Source: Meiothermus rufus DSM 22234 (GTDB taxonomy: Bacteria; Deinococcota; Deinococci; Deinococcales; Thermaceae). From it: a stretch of DNA of 36,712 nucleotides. Position 1 is the first letter of the stretch; each line of letters begins with the position of its first letter. The stretch spans positions 1-36,712 of the forward strand of contig NZ_AUHY01000026.1 of assembly GCF_000423425.1 (NCBI RefSeq), read 5' to 3'. The position numbers and the translations under genes were made by a program. This document shows, one piece after another, positions 23,010 through 30,716 of this stretch. The notes beneath the pieces are model-generated. The model searched no databases and had not been told where the DNA came from. It saw only the letters and a program-made list of their open reading frames with translations.

Positions 23010-24377
23010 CTAAGCCTCCGGGGTGAGGGGCTGGGTGGTCTCCTCACGCGGGGCAGGGGTTTTGCGCTCGGCCCGCACCCGCTCGATACCCCGGGGGTCG
23101 GCCGCCTCTACCGTGAAGCGGTAGGGGCCGTACTCGAGCTGCTCCCCCACCTCGGGGATGTGCCGGAAGGCGTTCATCAGGAAACCCGACAAGGTGTCGT
23201 ACTCCCCTTCGGGTAGCTCGATGCCCAGCTTTTCTGAAGCGTCTTCCAAGGGAATTGAGGCGTCCAGCACGAAGACCCCCTCGGCCACCTCCTGCACCGG
23301 GGCTGCTTCTTCCTCGTCCGACTCGTCGTAGATTTCCCCGATGATTTCCTCGATGATGTCCTCGAGGGTGATCAGGCCGGCAGTGCCCTTAAACTCGTCC
23401 ACCACAATGGCCATGTGGGTTTTGCGCCGCCGCATCTCCCGCAACAGCTCGCGAGCCCCCATGGTCTCGGGCACGAAATAAGCCGGATGACAGACGCTAC
23501 CCACTCGGATGGCATCCAGTTCTTTTTCGCTATAGTCCAGCAGATCCTTGCTGTAGGCGATGCCGATGATGTTGTCGATGGTCTCTTGGAAGACGGGCAC
23601 CCTGGAGTAGCGGTGCTCTCGGGCGGTGTTCCAGAACTCCCGCAAGGTGGCCTCGGCAGAGATGGTCACCATCTCCACCCGGGGCACCATAATCGAGCGA
23701 ACCGGGGTCTCCTCGAGGTCGAGAATCTGGCTGATGATCTCTCCCTCGCTCTCGTCCAGCACCCCTTGCTTGGAGGAGGCCTCCACGATGAGCTTAAGCT
23801 CTTCTGCCGAACCCACCATGGAGTGGGAGGGGGCTTCGCGTAAGCCCAAGAGCCGCAGAAAGAAGTTGCCGCTTTGGGTGAAGAGCCAGACCAAAGGGGC
23901 GGTTAGGCGCTGGAACAGGTTGAGCGGAAGGATGGCCAGGCTGGCTACCTGCTCGGTGCGCTGAAGGGCAATGCCTTTGGGGATTAGCTCGCCAAAGAGC
24001 ACGGTGAAGAAAGTGATGATAATCACCGAGAGGGCGAAGCTGAAGGTAGATAGCAGGCTGCTCTCAGCGGCCATAGCGGCCTGGGGCTGTCCGAACAACG
24101 CAGCGATGCCGGCTACAATCAGAGCGGTTACATAGGGCTCGCCAAAAGCCCCCAGAATCAGGTTGGTCGCGGTGATGCCAAGCTGGGTGGTGGCGATGTA
24201 GGTATCGAGCTTGCCGATGGCCTGTTTGAGCAGATGCCCCTGCCAGGCACCGTCTTCTGCCATCTGTTCTACGCGGCTACGCCGGATCGCCACTAGGGAG
24301 AACTCCGCGGCCACAAAAAATGCGTTGACGAGGATGAGTAGAACGATGATGCCAAAACTGCCAGCGATGCTTTCCAT
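23010..24377 (-). CDS. CNNM/CorC-HlyC family membrane transporter
   Basis: The 455-residue protein has the three parts of this family: a CNNM (DUF21) membrane domain with about four helices (1-200, beginning GSFGIIVLLILVNAFFVAAEF), a pair of CBS domains (about 215-340; VPRVEMVTISAEA and HMAIVVDEFKGTAGLITLEDII), and the C-terminal CorC_HlyC domain (about 360-430; YDTLSGFLMNAFRHIPEVGE). Members are linked to magnesium or cobalt efflux; older annotation calls them hemolysins. The ATG at 24377 is used. It lies in the phoH-ybeY-dgkA-cdd cluster, where a corC-type gene is often found. Confidence 0.9.
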   Translation of the reverse strand: MESIAGSFGIIVLLILVNAFFVAAEFSLVAIRRSRVEQMAEDGAWQGHLLKQAIGKLDTYIATTQLGITATNLILGAFGEPYVTALIVAGIAALFGQPQAAMAAESSLLSTFSFALSVIIITFFTVLFGELIPKGIALQRTEQVASLAILPLNLFQRLTAPLVWLFTQSGNFFLRLLGLREAPSHSMVGSAEELKLIVEASSKQGVLDESEGEIISQILDLEETPVRSIMVPRVEMVTISAEATLREFWNTAREHRYSRVPVFQETIDNIIGIAYSKDLLDYSEKELDAIRVGSVCHPAYFVPETMGARELLREMRRRKTHMAIVVDEFKGTAGLITLEDIIEEIIGEIYDESDEEEAAPVQEVAEGVFVLDASIPLEDASEKLGIELPEGEYDTLSGFLMNAFRHIPEVGEQLEYGPYRFTVEAADPRGIERVRAERKTPAPREETTQPLTPEA

Positions 24378-24410
24378 AAGGTTCGCGTCCGGCCCCTGCA
24401 GAACTAGCTT

Positions 24411-24430
24411 GCCCTGGAGCGCTCCAGGGC
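24411..24430. repeat. 20-bp perfect palindrome before the CorC-type gene
   Basis: GCCCTGGAGC is followed directly by its reverse complement GCTCCAGGGC with no spacer. It lies in the 104-base gap between dgkA and the CorC-type gene, about 33 bases before that gene's ATG. Without a loop or a U-run it is an unlikely terminator; an operator or an RNA stem in the leader are alternatives. Confidence 0.6.
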
Positions 24431-24481
24431 CGTGCCACGGCTAGGTTGGGCGGGGGAGTCCATACGCTACTAACAGGGAGT

Positions 24482-24886
24482 CTACCACAGGCCCAGGCGC
24501 TCCACAAGCGGCGGCAAGAACAGCAAAACCCCGATCAGAACGGCAATTATGCAGACAATTAGCACTCCCCCTGCTGCGATGTCCTTGGCGGCTTTGGCCA
24601 GGGGATGGTAGTGTGGGGAGGCCAGGTCGACCACCGCCTCGAGGGCGGTGTTGAGCAGCTCCAGACCCAGCACCAAAGCCAGCAGGAGCAGCACCGGCAC
24701 CAGGTTCACTTGCAGCCAAAGCGCCATTCCCAGGGCGAGAGTGCCTATGTAGACCTCCAGGCGGAAGTTGCGCTGGTTCTTCCAGGCATAGCGCAGTCCG
24801 GCCCAGGCATAGGCAAACGAGGCTCGCAGACCCCGCAGGGGCTGGGGATCGGTACTGGGCTTGGGTGGGGGCGGTAGGGTGGACAT
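24482..24886 (-). CDS. dgkA: Diacylglycerol kinase family protein (DgkA-type)
   Basis: The ATG at 24886 overlaps the ybeY stop by one base (TGATG), giving 134 residues. After a Pro-rich N-terminus come FAYAWAGLRYAWKNQRNFR (about 24-42) and three membrane helices, with the signature ELLNTALEAVVDLASPHYHPLAKAAKDIAAG (about 75-105), which holds the active-site Glu and Asn. In this position in Gram-positive-type clusters the enzyme often prefers undecaprenol, recycling the cell-wall lipid carrier. A longer start at 24970 would overlap ybeY heavily and is rejected. Confidence 0.9.
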   Translation of the reverse strand: MSTLPPPPKPSTDPQPLRGLRASFAYAWAGLRYAWKNQRNFRLEVYIGTLALGMALWLQVNLVPVLLLLALVLGLELLNTALEAVVDLASPHYHPLAKAAKDIAAGGVLIVCIIAVLIGVLLFLPPLVERLGLW

Positions 24887-25332
24887 CAGAGCTCGAGGAT
24901 GCGGGCCTGAACCTGGCGGAATCCGGCCCATTCCGCCTCGCTGGTGTGGTCGTGGCCCAAGAGGTGCCACAGCCCGTGGGCGGCCAGTACTTTGACCTCG
25001 TCGAGCAGCCGGTGGCCCTGTGCTTTAGCCTGGCGCTGGGCGGTTTCCAGGCTGATTACGATATCCCCCAGGTGTGGTGGCATGAAGGGGTCGCCTGGCT
25101 CGTAGGTGGGGAAGGAAAGCACATCGGTAGGGCTGTCTTCGCCCCAGTGTTGGCGCTTGAGGGCACGAATTTGGCTGTCGTTGGTTAGGACCAGGGTAAG
25201 GGCCTTGTCCGGGTGGCCTAGCTCGCGCAATAGACCCGAGAGCGCCCGGCGCAGGGCAGGGCGCAGGCCCCGGGGCAGGGGGGTGTGGGCCACTAGGTTC
25301 ACCTGGGCGCTTGGGGTTGGGGGAGTACGCAT
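24886..25332 (-). CDS. ybeY: Endoribonuclease YbeY (16S rRNA maturation)
   Basis: The 148-residue protein carries the zinc-binding signature HGLWHLLGHDH (the H-x3-H-x5-H pattern) near residues 119-129 and the preceding LGDIVISLETA strand, both diagnostic of YbeY. It processes the 3' end of 16S rRNA and takes part in ribosome quality control. It sits between phoH (three bases upstream) and dgkA (overlapping), the classical phoH-ybeY-dgkA order. Confidence 0.96.
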   Translation of the reverse strand: MRTPPTPSAQVNLVAHTPLPRGLRPALRRALSGLLRELGHPDKALTLVLTNDSQIRALKRQHWGEDSPTDVLSFPTYEPGDPFMPPHLGDIVISLETAQRQAKAQGHRLLDEVKVLAAHGLWHLLGHDHTSEAEWAGFRQVQARILEL

Positions 25333-25335
25333 GGC

Positions 25336-26328
25336 TCAACCGGGCTGTCGTTCGCTTTCGTGCTCGTAGCTCTCGTAGGCCTTGATGATGCGGGCTACCA
25401 GGGGGTGGCGCACCACATCCGACTCTAAAAAGCGCTGCTGGGCGATGCCCTGGATGCCCTTTAGGATGCGCAGCGCCTCCACTAGGCCGCTTTTCTGAGC
25501 CTTGGGTAGGTCAATCTGGGTAATGTCGCCGGTAATGACCACCCGGCTGTTGAAGCCCATGCGGGTCAGGAACATCTTCATCTGCTCCGGGGTGGTGTTT
25601 TGCGCTTCATCGAGGATGATGAAGGCATCATTCAGGGTGCGGCCCCGCATAAACGCCAAGGGGGCCACCTCTATCACTCCCGATTGGATGTACTGCTCGA
25701 AGCGTTCGGCGTCAATCATGTCGAACAGGGCGTCGTAAAGGGGCCGCAGGTAAGGGTCAATTTTAGCCTGTAGATCGCCGGGCAAAAAGCCCAGGCGTTC
25801 CCCAGCCTCCACCGCGGGGCGGGTTAGGACGATACGCTTGACCTTTTTGGCCTTGAGGAAGGCTACCGCCATGGCCACCGCCAGGTAGGTTTTGCCGGTA
25901 CCGGCTGGGCCAATGCCAAAGGTGATGTCGTGGGTACGGATGGCCTCGATGTAGCGCCGTTGCCCGGGGGTTTTGGGTTTTAGCCTGCCGGGAAGGGTGA
26001 TCTCGCTATCCAGGCTGGAGGCAAGGTCTTCTACCTCGGCAGGGAACGAGCCACCGCCCTCGGCTACAGCGATGACCTGCTCGAGGGTACTCACGTCCAA
26101 ATCGGCCCCTTGGCGGATCAGGGTAACCAGGTCGCGCACTACCCGCTCGGCCAGGCGTACCTGGTCAGGCGCACCGGAAATTTGCACTTCCTGTCCCCGA
26201 ACCACCAGCTGGGCGGGCAGCAGCTTGCGCAGGATTTTGAGGTGCTTGTCGCTATGGCCCAGCAAGGCCAGGGCTTCTTGAGAGGAGCGGAGGGGCACTA
26301 CCGCTTTGGTCTGCGTACTCTTCTCCAA
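25336..26328 (-). CDS. phoH: PhoH family ATPase
   Basis: The protein is 330 residues from a TTG at 26328, which has AGGAG seven bases upstream. It has an N-terminal KH-like region (EALALLGHSDKHLKILRKLL), then the PhoH P-loop domain with Walker A GPAGTGKT (140-147), Walker B FIILDEAQNT and the sensor TGDITQIDLP. PhoH proteins are predicted RNA-related ATPases/helicases linked with YbeY. The start is uncertain: a GTG at 26298 overlaps the previous stop (TAGTG) but has no Shine-Dalgarno. The TTG choice gives a 31-base overlap with the upstream gene. Confidence 0.92.
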   Translation of the reverse strand: MEKSTQTKAVVPLRSSQEALALLGHSDKHLKILRKLLPAQLVVRGQEVQISGAPDQVRLAERVVRDLVTLIRQGADLDVSTLEQVIAVAEGGGSFPAEVEDLASSLDSEITLPGRLKPKTPGQRRYIEAIRTHDITFGIGPAGTGKTYLAVAMAVAFLKAKKVKRIVLTRPAVEAGERLGFLPGDLQAKIDPYLRPLYDALFDMIDAERFEQYIQSGVIEVAPLAFMRGRTLNDAFIILDEAQNTTPEQMKMFLTRMGFNSRVVITGDITQIDLPKAQKSGLVEALRILKGIQGIAQQRFLESDVVRHPLVARIIKAYESYEHESERQPG

Positions 26329-26819
26329 TATCGGCTCCTGGGTTCGGCCAGTATCTGGTGCCAAACCACACCGTTCAGAATAGCATGGGGCGTGACGGAA
26401 AGGGCCCACTCCTCTGTGGGTTTGGTGGTTGTAGCGGTGGGCTTGGCCGCTATAGGCTGCGGGGGTTCTTTGACCGGACGGGGCCTCGAGCGCCCCAAGC
26501 GTTCTCGCTCGATTTCCTCGAGGGTCTTAGGTCTTGGGCTGGTCGGGGTTTTAGGCCGGGGGGTTGTGGGAGGCGAGGAGACCAAGGGGCGGGAAGGGGC
26601 CGGAGGGTTGCTCGGCGCAGCGGTGGGAGAGGCTGGGGGGCTGCTGGCCTGGGCTGGTGGGGTTGGCTGGGTGGGAGGACGCTTTTCCCCTGGCAGAGGT
26701 ATCTCGTCCGGCTCAAAATCCTTGGGCACCTGTTGGCCCCGCCGCAGTAGCCCCTGCAAGGCCGGCAGGATGATGAAGAAGAATAAAAACAACAGACCTA
26801 AAAGATCGTCCAAACCCAT
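26298..26819 (-). CDS. Pro-rich membrane-anchored protein, unknown function
   Basis: The ATG at 26819 follows GGGAGGG and gives 173 residues. An N-terminal membrane helix (about 5-24; LLGLLFLFFFIILPALQ) is followed by a long low-complexity Pro/Ser/Thr/Ala region (about 40-105) and a short C-terminal conserved-looking tail with HAILNGVVWHQILAEPRSRY. I do not recognise a named family. The low-complexity part is probably a flexible linker or extension. It lies between floA and phoH in a co-directional cluster, so its product may work at the membrane with the flotillin. Confidence 0.7.
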   Translation of the reverse strand: MGLDDLLGLLFLFFFIILPALQGLLRRGQQVPKDFEPDEIPLPGEKRPPTQPTPPAQASSPPASPTAAPSNPPAPSRPLVSSPPTTPRPKTPTSPRPKTLEEIERERLGRSRPRPVKEPPQPIAAKPTATTTKPTEEWALSVTPHAILNGVVWHQILAEPRSRYWRRVRRPKR

Positions 26820-26888
26820 GCAGCCCTCCCTGCATTCCCCAAGCAACCCTTCGGCTTGGTCTGCACTCGCCGCAGCCGCAGCGCTAGC

Positions 26889-27881
26889 CTAGCGGTTCGG
26901 CCCTTCCGAGCCAGCCTCGCCCCCTCCACTGGCCTTGCTGATAGACTCCCGCATGTCGGTATCGGCCTCGATATTTTTGAGCTGATAGTAGTCCATCACC
27001 CCCAGCCGCCCGGCCCGCAAGGCCTCGGCCATGGCTAGGGGGACTTGGGCCTGGGCCTCCACCAGCTTGGCCCGCATGGCCTCCACCAAAGCCCGGTTCT
27101 CCTGCTCGGCAGCCACCGCCATGGCCCGGCGTTCTTCGGCTTTAGCCTGGGCGATTTTCTTATCGGCTTCAGCCTGGTCGGTGCGAAGCTGGGCGCCAAT
27201 ATTCTTGCCCACCTCTACATCAGCAATGTCCACCGAGAGAATTTCAAAGGCTGTACCGGCGTCGAGGCCCTTGGCCAGCACGGTTTTGGAAATACGGTCA
27301 GGCTGCTCGAGCACCAGCTTGTGATCCTCTGACTGGCCAATGGAGGCCACGATGCCTTCGCCCACCCGGGCCACAATGGTTTCCTCACCCGCCCCGCCGA
27401 CCAGCCGGTCGATGTTGGCCCGCACGGTGATGCGGGCGGTGGCCAGAAGCTGAATGCCATCTTTGGCCATACCGGCCACCATGGGACTGGTAATGACCTT
27501 GGGGTTGACCGAGAGCCGTACCGCGTCCAACACGTCGCGCCCGGCTAGGTCGATGGCCGCGGCGCGGTCGAAATTGAGTTTGATACCGGCTTTGTCGGCG
27601 GCAATCAGGGCATCCACCACCCGATCCACGTTGCCCCCGGCCAGGTACTGGGCCTCGAGCTTGGCGGTTTCCACCGGGATACCCGCCTTGAAAGCCTTGA
27701 TCATCGGATTGACAATCTTGGCCGGAGGAACCCGCCGGAAACGCATGCCGATAAGTGAGAGCAAGGAGACATTGACCCCCGAGAAGAGGGCGGTGATCCA
27801 GAGGGGAACGGGCACCAGGTAGAAAAACAGGAAGATGGCTAAGAGGGCGATACCCGCAACGATGAGCGCACCAAACTCCAT
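26889..27881 (-). CDS. floA: Flotillin-like protein FloA
   Basis: This 330-residue protein matches bacterial FloA: an N-terminal membrane hairpin (about 1-45), then [19 protein letters not shown] (about 49-67), the SPFH-like core with [21 protein letters not shown], and a C-terminal helical region rich in Ala, Glu and Arg (about 225-290). FloA organises membrane microdomains. It follows the nfeD-type gene by 73 bp; flotillin and NfeD genes are often paired, with NfeD acting on or with the flotillin. Confidence 0.95.
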   Translation of the reverse strand: MEFGALIVAGIALLAIFLFFYLVPVPLWITALFSGVNVSLLSLIGMRFRRVPPAKIVNPMIKAFKAGIPVETAKLEAQYLAGGNVDRVVDALIAADKAGIKLNFDRAAAIDLAGRDVLDAVRLSVNPKVITSPMVAGMAKDGIQLLATARITVRANIDRLVGGAGEETIVARVGEGIVASIGQSEDHKLVLEQPDRISKTVLAKGLDAGTAFEILSVDIADVEVGKNIGAQLRTDQAEADKKIAQAKAEERRAMAVAAEQENRALVEAMRAKLVEAQAQVPLAMAEALRAGRLGVMDYYQLKNIEADTDMRESISKASGGGEAGSEGPNR

Positions 27882-27954
27882 GAGAACCTCCTCGATAAGC
27901 TATAGACCAGGCTCCCGGACAAAACCAGGGCAGCTCTAGGCTACCACGGGCATA

Positions 27955-29229
27955 TCAGGACTCCACCCGGCGCACCACCACCCGGGGGCCTTCTACTTGC
28001 ACCACCCGGATGCGCTCTCCCCGGTCGATGAATTCACCCGCCGCCACCACGTCCACCCGCCGGTCGCCAAACTGGGCTATGCCGGCAGGCCGCAGATCGG
28101 TGAGGGCTTGGCCAATAGCCCCTAGCAGGGACTCGAGCTCGTTTTTGGGTGGGGCCACTTCTTCTACTGCGCTGTTGAGTACAAGTGGCCGAGCTAGCCG
28201 GGCCCGCGGCAGGAAGCGGAAGATTAAAAACAGCCCCACCGCCAGCCCGATGATGGCATAGGAGCCCACCTGCAAGGCCTCGTCGCCGAAGGTGAAGTAG
28301 ATAGAAGCCCCAATAAGTCCTAGGCCCAAAAGGCCGGGGATGCCGAAGCCGGGGGTGACGAAAAGCTCGAAGGCCACCAGCAGAAGCCCCCCAAAGAGCA
28401 GGATGATGGTAAGGGCGCTGGAAAGGCCCGCCAGGTACCCGCCCAGGAAGAACAGACCCAGCGCGGTCAGGCCGATGATAGCGGGCACGAAGGTGCCGGG
28501 GGTGAAAAACTCCAGCACAAGTCCCAGCACCCCCACCGCCAGGAGAATAGCCGCAATGGTGGGGTCGGTGAGGAAACGGGCTACCCGTACCTGGGGGCCT
28601 GGTTCTAAGGTCTGGGTCTCGGTGCTGAAGCCGGCTTGCTCGAGGGCTACCCGCAAGCTGCTGACCTCGGCATCGGCCACTTTAAGCTCAACCGCTTTGC
28701 GGGCCGAAAGGGTAAGGGGCTCGCCCCGGGTGGTGATGCCCCGCACCTCCACCTCAGGATCGACCATGGCCTCGGCGATGTTGGCTGGGCGGTTACGGGC
28801 CTCGGCTACCGCGCGGAACTTGCCCTTCAGGGCCGAAATGACCTTGCGGTCGGCGGCGTTGGTGTTGCCGATGACTGGGGTAACCGTAATGGGCAACGCA
28901 GCCCCGATGTTGGAGCCGGGCAGCATCATAAGCTGTTGGGCGGCCAAGGAGATTAGCGCCCCAGCGGAAAAGGCGTTTTCCACTACGGCTAAGGTGGGCA
29001 GGGTGGAGGCCAGAATCCGGTCGGTGATGCGGATGGCGGCATCCACCCGCCCACCCGGGGTGTTGACCCGGAGAACCACCCCGCTAGCGCCCTCGCGCTC
29101 GGCCCGCTCAAAGGACTGTTCGATAAAGGTGGCCAGAGGCCCGTCGATGGTCCCTTCTACGGGGATGATGTAGGTTCGGGCCTGGCCCCAGGAGGCAAGC
29201 AGGATAGCGGCGAACAGTAGGTTTCTCAC
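27955..29229 (-). CDS. NfeD family membrane serine protease (ClpP class)
   Basis: The GTG at 29229 gives 424 residues beginning with a signal-like helix (RNLLFAAILLASWGQA). A periplasmic ClpP-like protease domain follows (about 20-200): GVVLRVNTPGGRVDAA, the likely nucleophile in ENAFSAGALI, and a lysine in AADRKV, the Ser/Lys pair of long NfeD proteins. Then come about five membrane helices (240-355) and a C-terminal OB-fold (RPAGIAQFGDRRVDVVAAGEFIDRG). It probably cuts a flotillin or stomatin partner; floA is next. An upstream frame to 29352 is less likely because TAAGAT, a -10 like sequence, lies just before the chosen GTG. Confidence 0.92.
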   Translation of the reverse strand: MRNLLFAAILLASWGQARTYIIPVEGTIDGPLATFIEQSFERAEREGASGVVLRVNTPGGRVDAAIRITDRILASTLPTLAVVENAFSAGALISLAAQQLMMLPGSNIGAALPITVTPVIGNTNAADRKVISALKGKFRAVAEARNRPANIAEAMVDPEVEVRGITTRGEPLTLSARKAVELKVADAEVSSLRVALEQAGFSTETQTLEPGPQVRVARFLTDPTIAAILLAVGVLGLVLEFFTPGTFVPAIIGLTALGLFFLGGYLAGLSSALTIILLFGGLLLVAFELFVTPGFGIPGLLGLGLIGASIYFTFGDEALQVGSYAIIGLAVGLFLIFRFLPRARLARPLVLNSAVEEVAPPKNELESLLGAIGQALTDLRPAGIAQFGDRRVDVVAAGEFIDRGERIRVVQVEGPRVVVRRVES

Positions 29230-29280
29230 CACGGTTATCTTACCAAGTTGGCCGGGGTGGAGTGTAAGGTGAGGGTGGCT

Positions 29281-29316
29281 TTGGCAGCATAGCAAAGCAA
29301 TGCGTACAATCTTGCT
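29281..29316 (+). promoter_or_regulatory. Strong leaderless promoter of aroE
   Basis: TTGGCA (29281-29286), an 18-base spacer and TACAAT (29305-29310) each match the sigma-A consensus in five of six positions. The GTG start is six bases after the -10, so transcription should begin at or very close to the G of the start codon. There is no Shine-Dalgarno before it. Confidence 0.8.
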
Positions 29317-30129
29317 GTGAAGCTGGGCTTGATCGGATTTCCCCTCGAGCACTCCCTCTCACCGGTTATGCAGGAGGCCGCCCTTAGGTCTGCGGGTCTG
29401 GAGGGTTCGTACCGCCTCTTGGAAACCCCACCGGCCTTCTTGCGGGCCCGCTTGCAAGAGGTGCGGCGAGTGTATGCTGGGGTCAATGTGACCATTCCCC
29501 ACAAAGAGACGGTGCTGCCCTATCTCGATGGGCTAAGCCCGGAGGCCCAGGCCATCGGTGCCGTCAACACCATTGTGCGCGAAGGGGATCGCCTGATCGG
29601 GCACAACACCGATGCTCCAGGGTTCATCTCCGGTCTAGATGAGGCCGGGATCGCCTATCGCGGCAGGCGGGCTTTGATTTTGGGGGCGGGGGGGGCGGCT
29701 CGGGCTGTGGCCTATGCGCTAAAGGAGGAGGGGGCCCAAGTGGCCCTTTACAACCGCACGCCAGAGCGGGCCAAGGCGCTGTGCCAGGCTTTGGGGTTGC
29801 ATCTGGTGACCGTGGAATCGTTGGAGATAGCGGTGCGGAGTGCCGACCTGCTGATCAACACCACCAGTGTGGGCCTGAAGGACCCCTCGAGCTCGCCTTT
29901 GCCCCCTGGGCTGTTGCCGCGGGCTGGAGTGGTGGTGGATATCGTCTATAACCCCCCCATCACCCGCCTGCTGCGCGAGGCCCAGCAGGCGGGCCTGCCC
30001 ACCTTGGGTGGCCTGCCCATGCTGGTCTGGCAGGGGGCGCTGGCCTTCGAGCTATGGACCGGTTACCGAGCGGACGTCCAGGCCATGTATGCCGCGGCCA
30101 GGGCGCAGCTTGCCCAGACCCCCATATGA
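29317..30129 (+). CDS. aroE: Shikimate dehydrogenase
   Basis: The 270-residue protein starts at a GTG right after the leaderless promoter. It has the substrate site residues S13/S15 in EHSLSPVMQ, K63 in TIPHKET, N84 in GAVNT and D99 in NTDAPGF. An NADP-binding glycine motif LGAGGAARAV (about 120-130) with NRTPERA follows. It reduces 3-dehydroshikimate in aromatic amino-acid synthesis. It overlaps the yigZ-type gene by four bases (ATGA). Confidence 0.96.
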   Translation: MKLGLIGFPLEHSLSPVMQEAALRSAGLEGSYRLLETPPAFLRARLQEVRRVYAGVNVTIPHKETVLPYLDGLSPEAQAIGAVNTIVREGDRLIGHNTDAPGFISGLDEAGIAYRGRRALILGAGGAARAVAYALKEEGAQVALYNRTPERAKALCQALGLHLVTVESLEIAVRSADLLINTTSVGLKDPSSSPLPPGLLPRAGVVVDIVYNPPITRLLREAQQAGLPTLGGLPMLVWQGALAFELWTGYRADVQAMYAAARAQLAQTPI

Positions 30130-30713
30130 GTCCAGTGCAGACCCTAGCTGCCCCCTTTCGCCTCGAGCGCGAGATAAAGCACTCCCGCTTCATCGCCCAG
30201 GCCGCCCCGGTGAACAGCCCCGAGGAAGCCCTGGCTTTTTTGCAGGCCGTGCGCGATCCTGCCGCTACCCACAACTGCTGGGCCTACAAAGTGGGCTCCC
30301 TCTACCGCTTCTTTGACGATGGTGAGCCTGCCGGCACCGCAGGCCGGCCCATTCTGGGGGCCATCCAAGGCCAGGGCTTGGACGGGGTGATGGTGGTGGT
30401 TACCCGCTTTTTCGGTGGGGTCAAGCTGGGCGCAGGAGGGCTGGTGCGGGCCTATGGGGGGGTGGCCGCCGAGTGTTTGCGCCAGGCTTCCAAGCGAACC
30501 CTGGTTCCTCGAGTACGCTGTGTGCTTCAGGCGCCCTTTGCCTACAGCAGCCGATTGTTCCCTCTTTTGCAGGGCCTCGAGGTGGAAGAGCAGACCTACG
30601 ACCAGGCCGGGGTTCGCCTGGTGGTGCGCCTGGAAGAAAAGCGGCTAGGCGAGTTTGAGGAGGTGGTGCGCGATCTAACCCGAGGCCAGGCCCGGCTGCA
30701 TTTGCTGGAGTAG
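30126..30713 (+). CDS. YigZ/IMPACT family protein
   Basis: The ATG at 30126 overlaps the aroE stop, and the protein has 195 residues. Typical segments are EREIKHSRFIAQAAPV, ATHNCWAYKVGSLYRFFDDGEPAGTAGRPIL and VVVTRFFGGVKLGAGGLVRAYGG, the UPF0029 N-terminal domain. A C-terminal DUF1949 domain (about 130-195) follows. The biochemical role of bacterial members is not settled; eukaryotic IMPACT regulates the Gcn2 kinase in translation control. Its 3' end faces RNase J three bases away. Confidence 0.92.
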   Translation: MSPVQTLAAPFRLEREIKHSRFIAQAAPVNSPEEALAFLQAVRDPAATHNCWAYKVGSLYRFFDDGEPAGTAGRPILGAIQGQGLDGVMVVVTRFFGGVKLGAGGLVRAYGGVAAECLRQASKRTLVPRVRCVLQAPFAYSSRLFPLLQGLEVEEQTYDQAGVRLVVRLEEKRLGEFEEVVRDLTRGQARLHLLE

Positions 30714-30716
30714 GGC

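Noticed and set aside
28340-29173. Long plus-strand open frame (277 codons) opposite nfeD
   Set aside because: It is antisense to a clearly recognisable gene, has Arg/Ser/Pro-rich composition typical of shadow frames in high-GC DNA, and no ribosome-binding site or motif.
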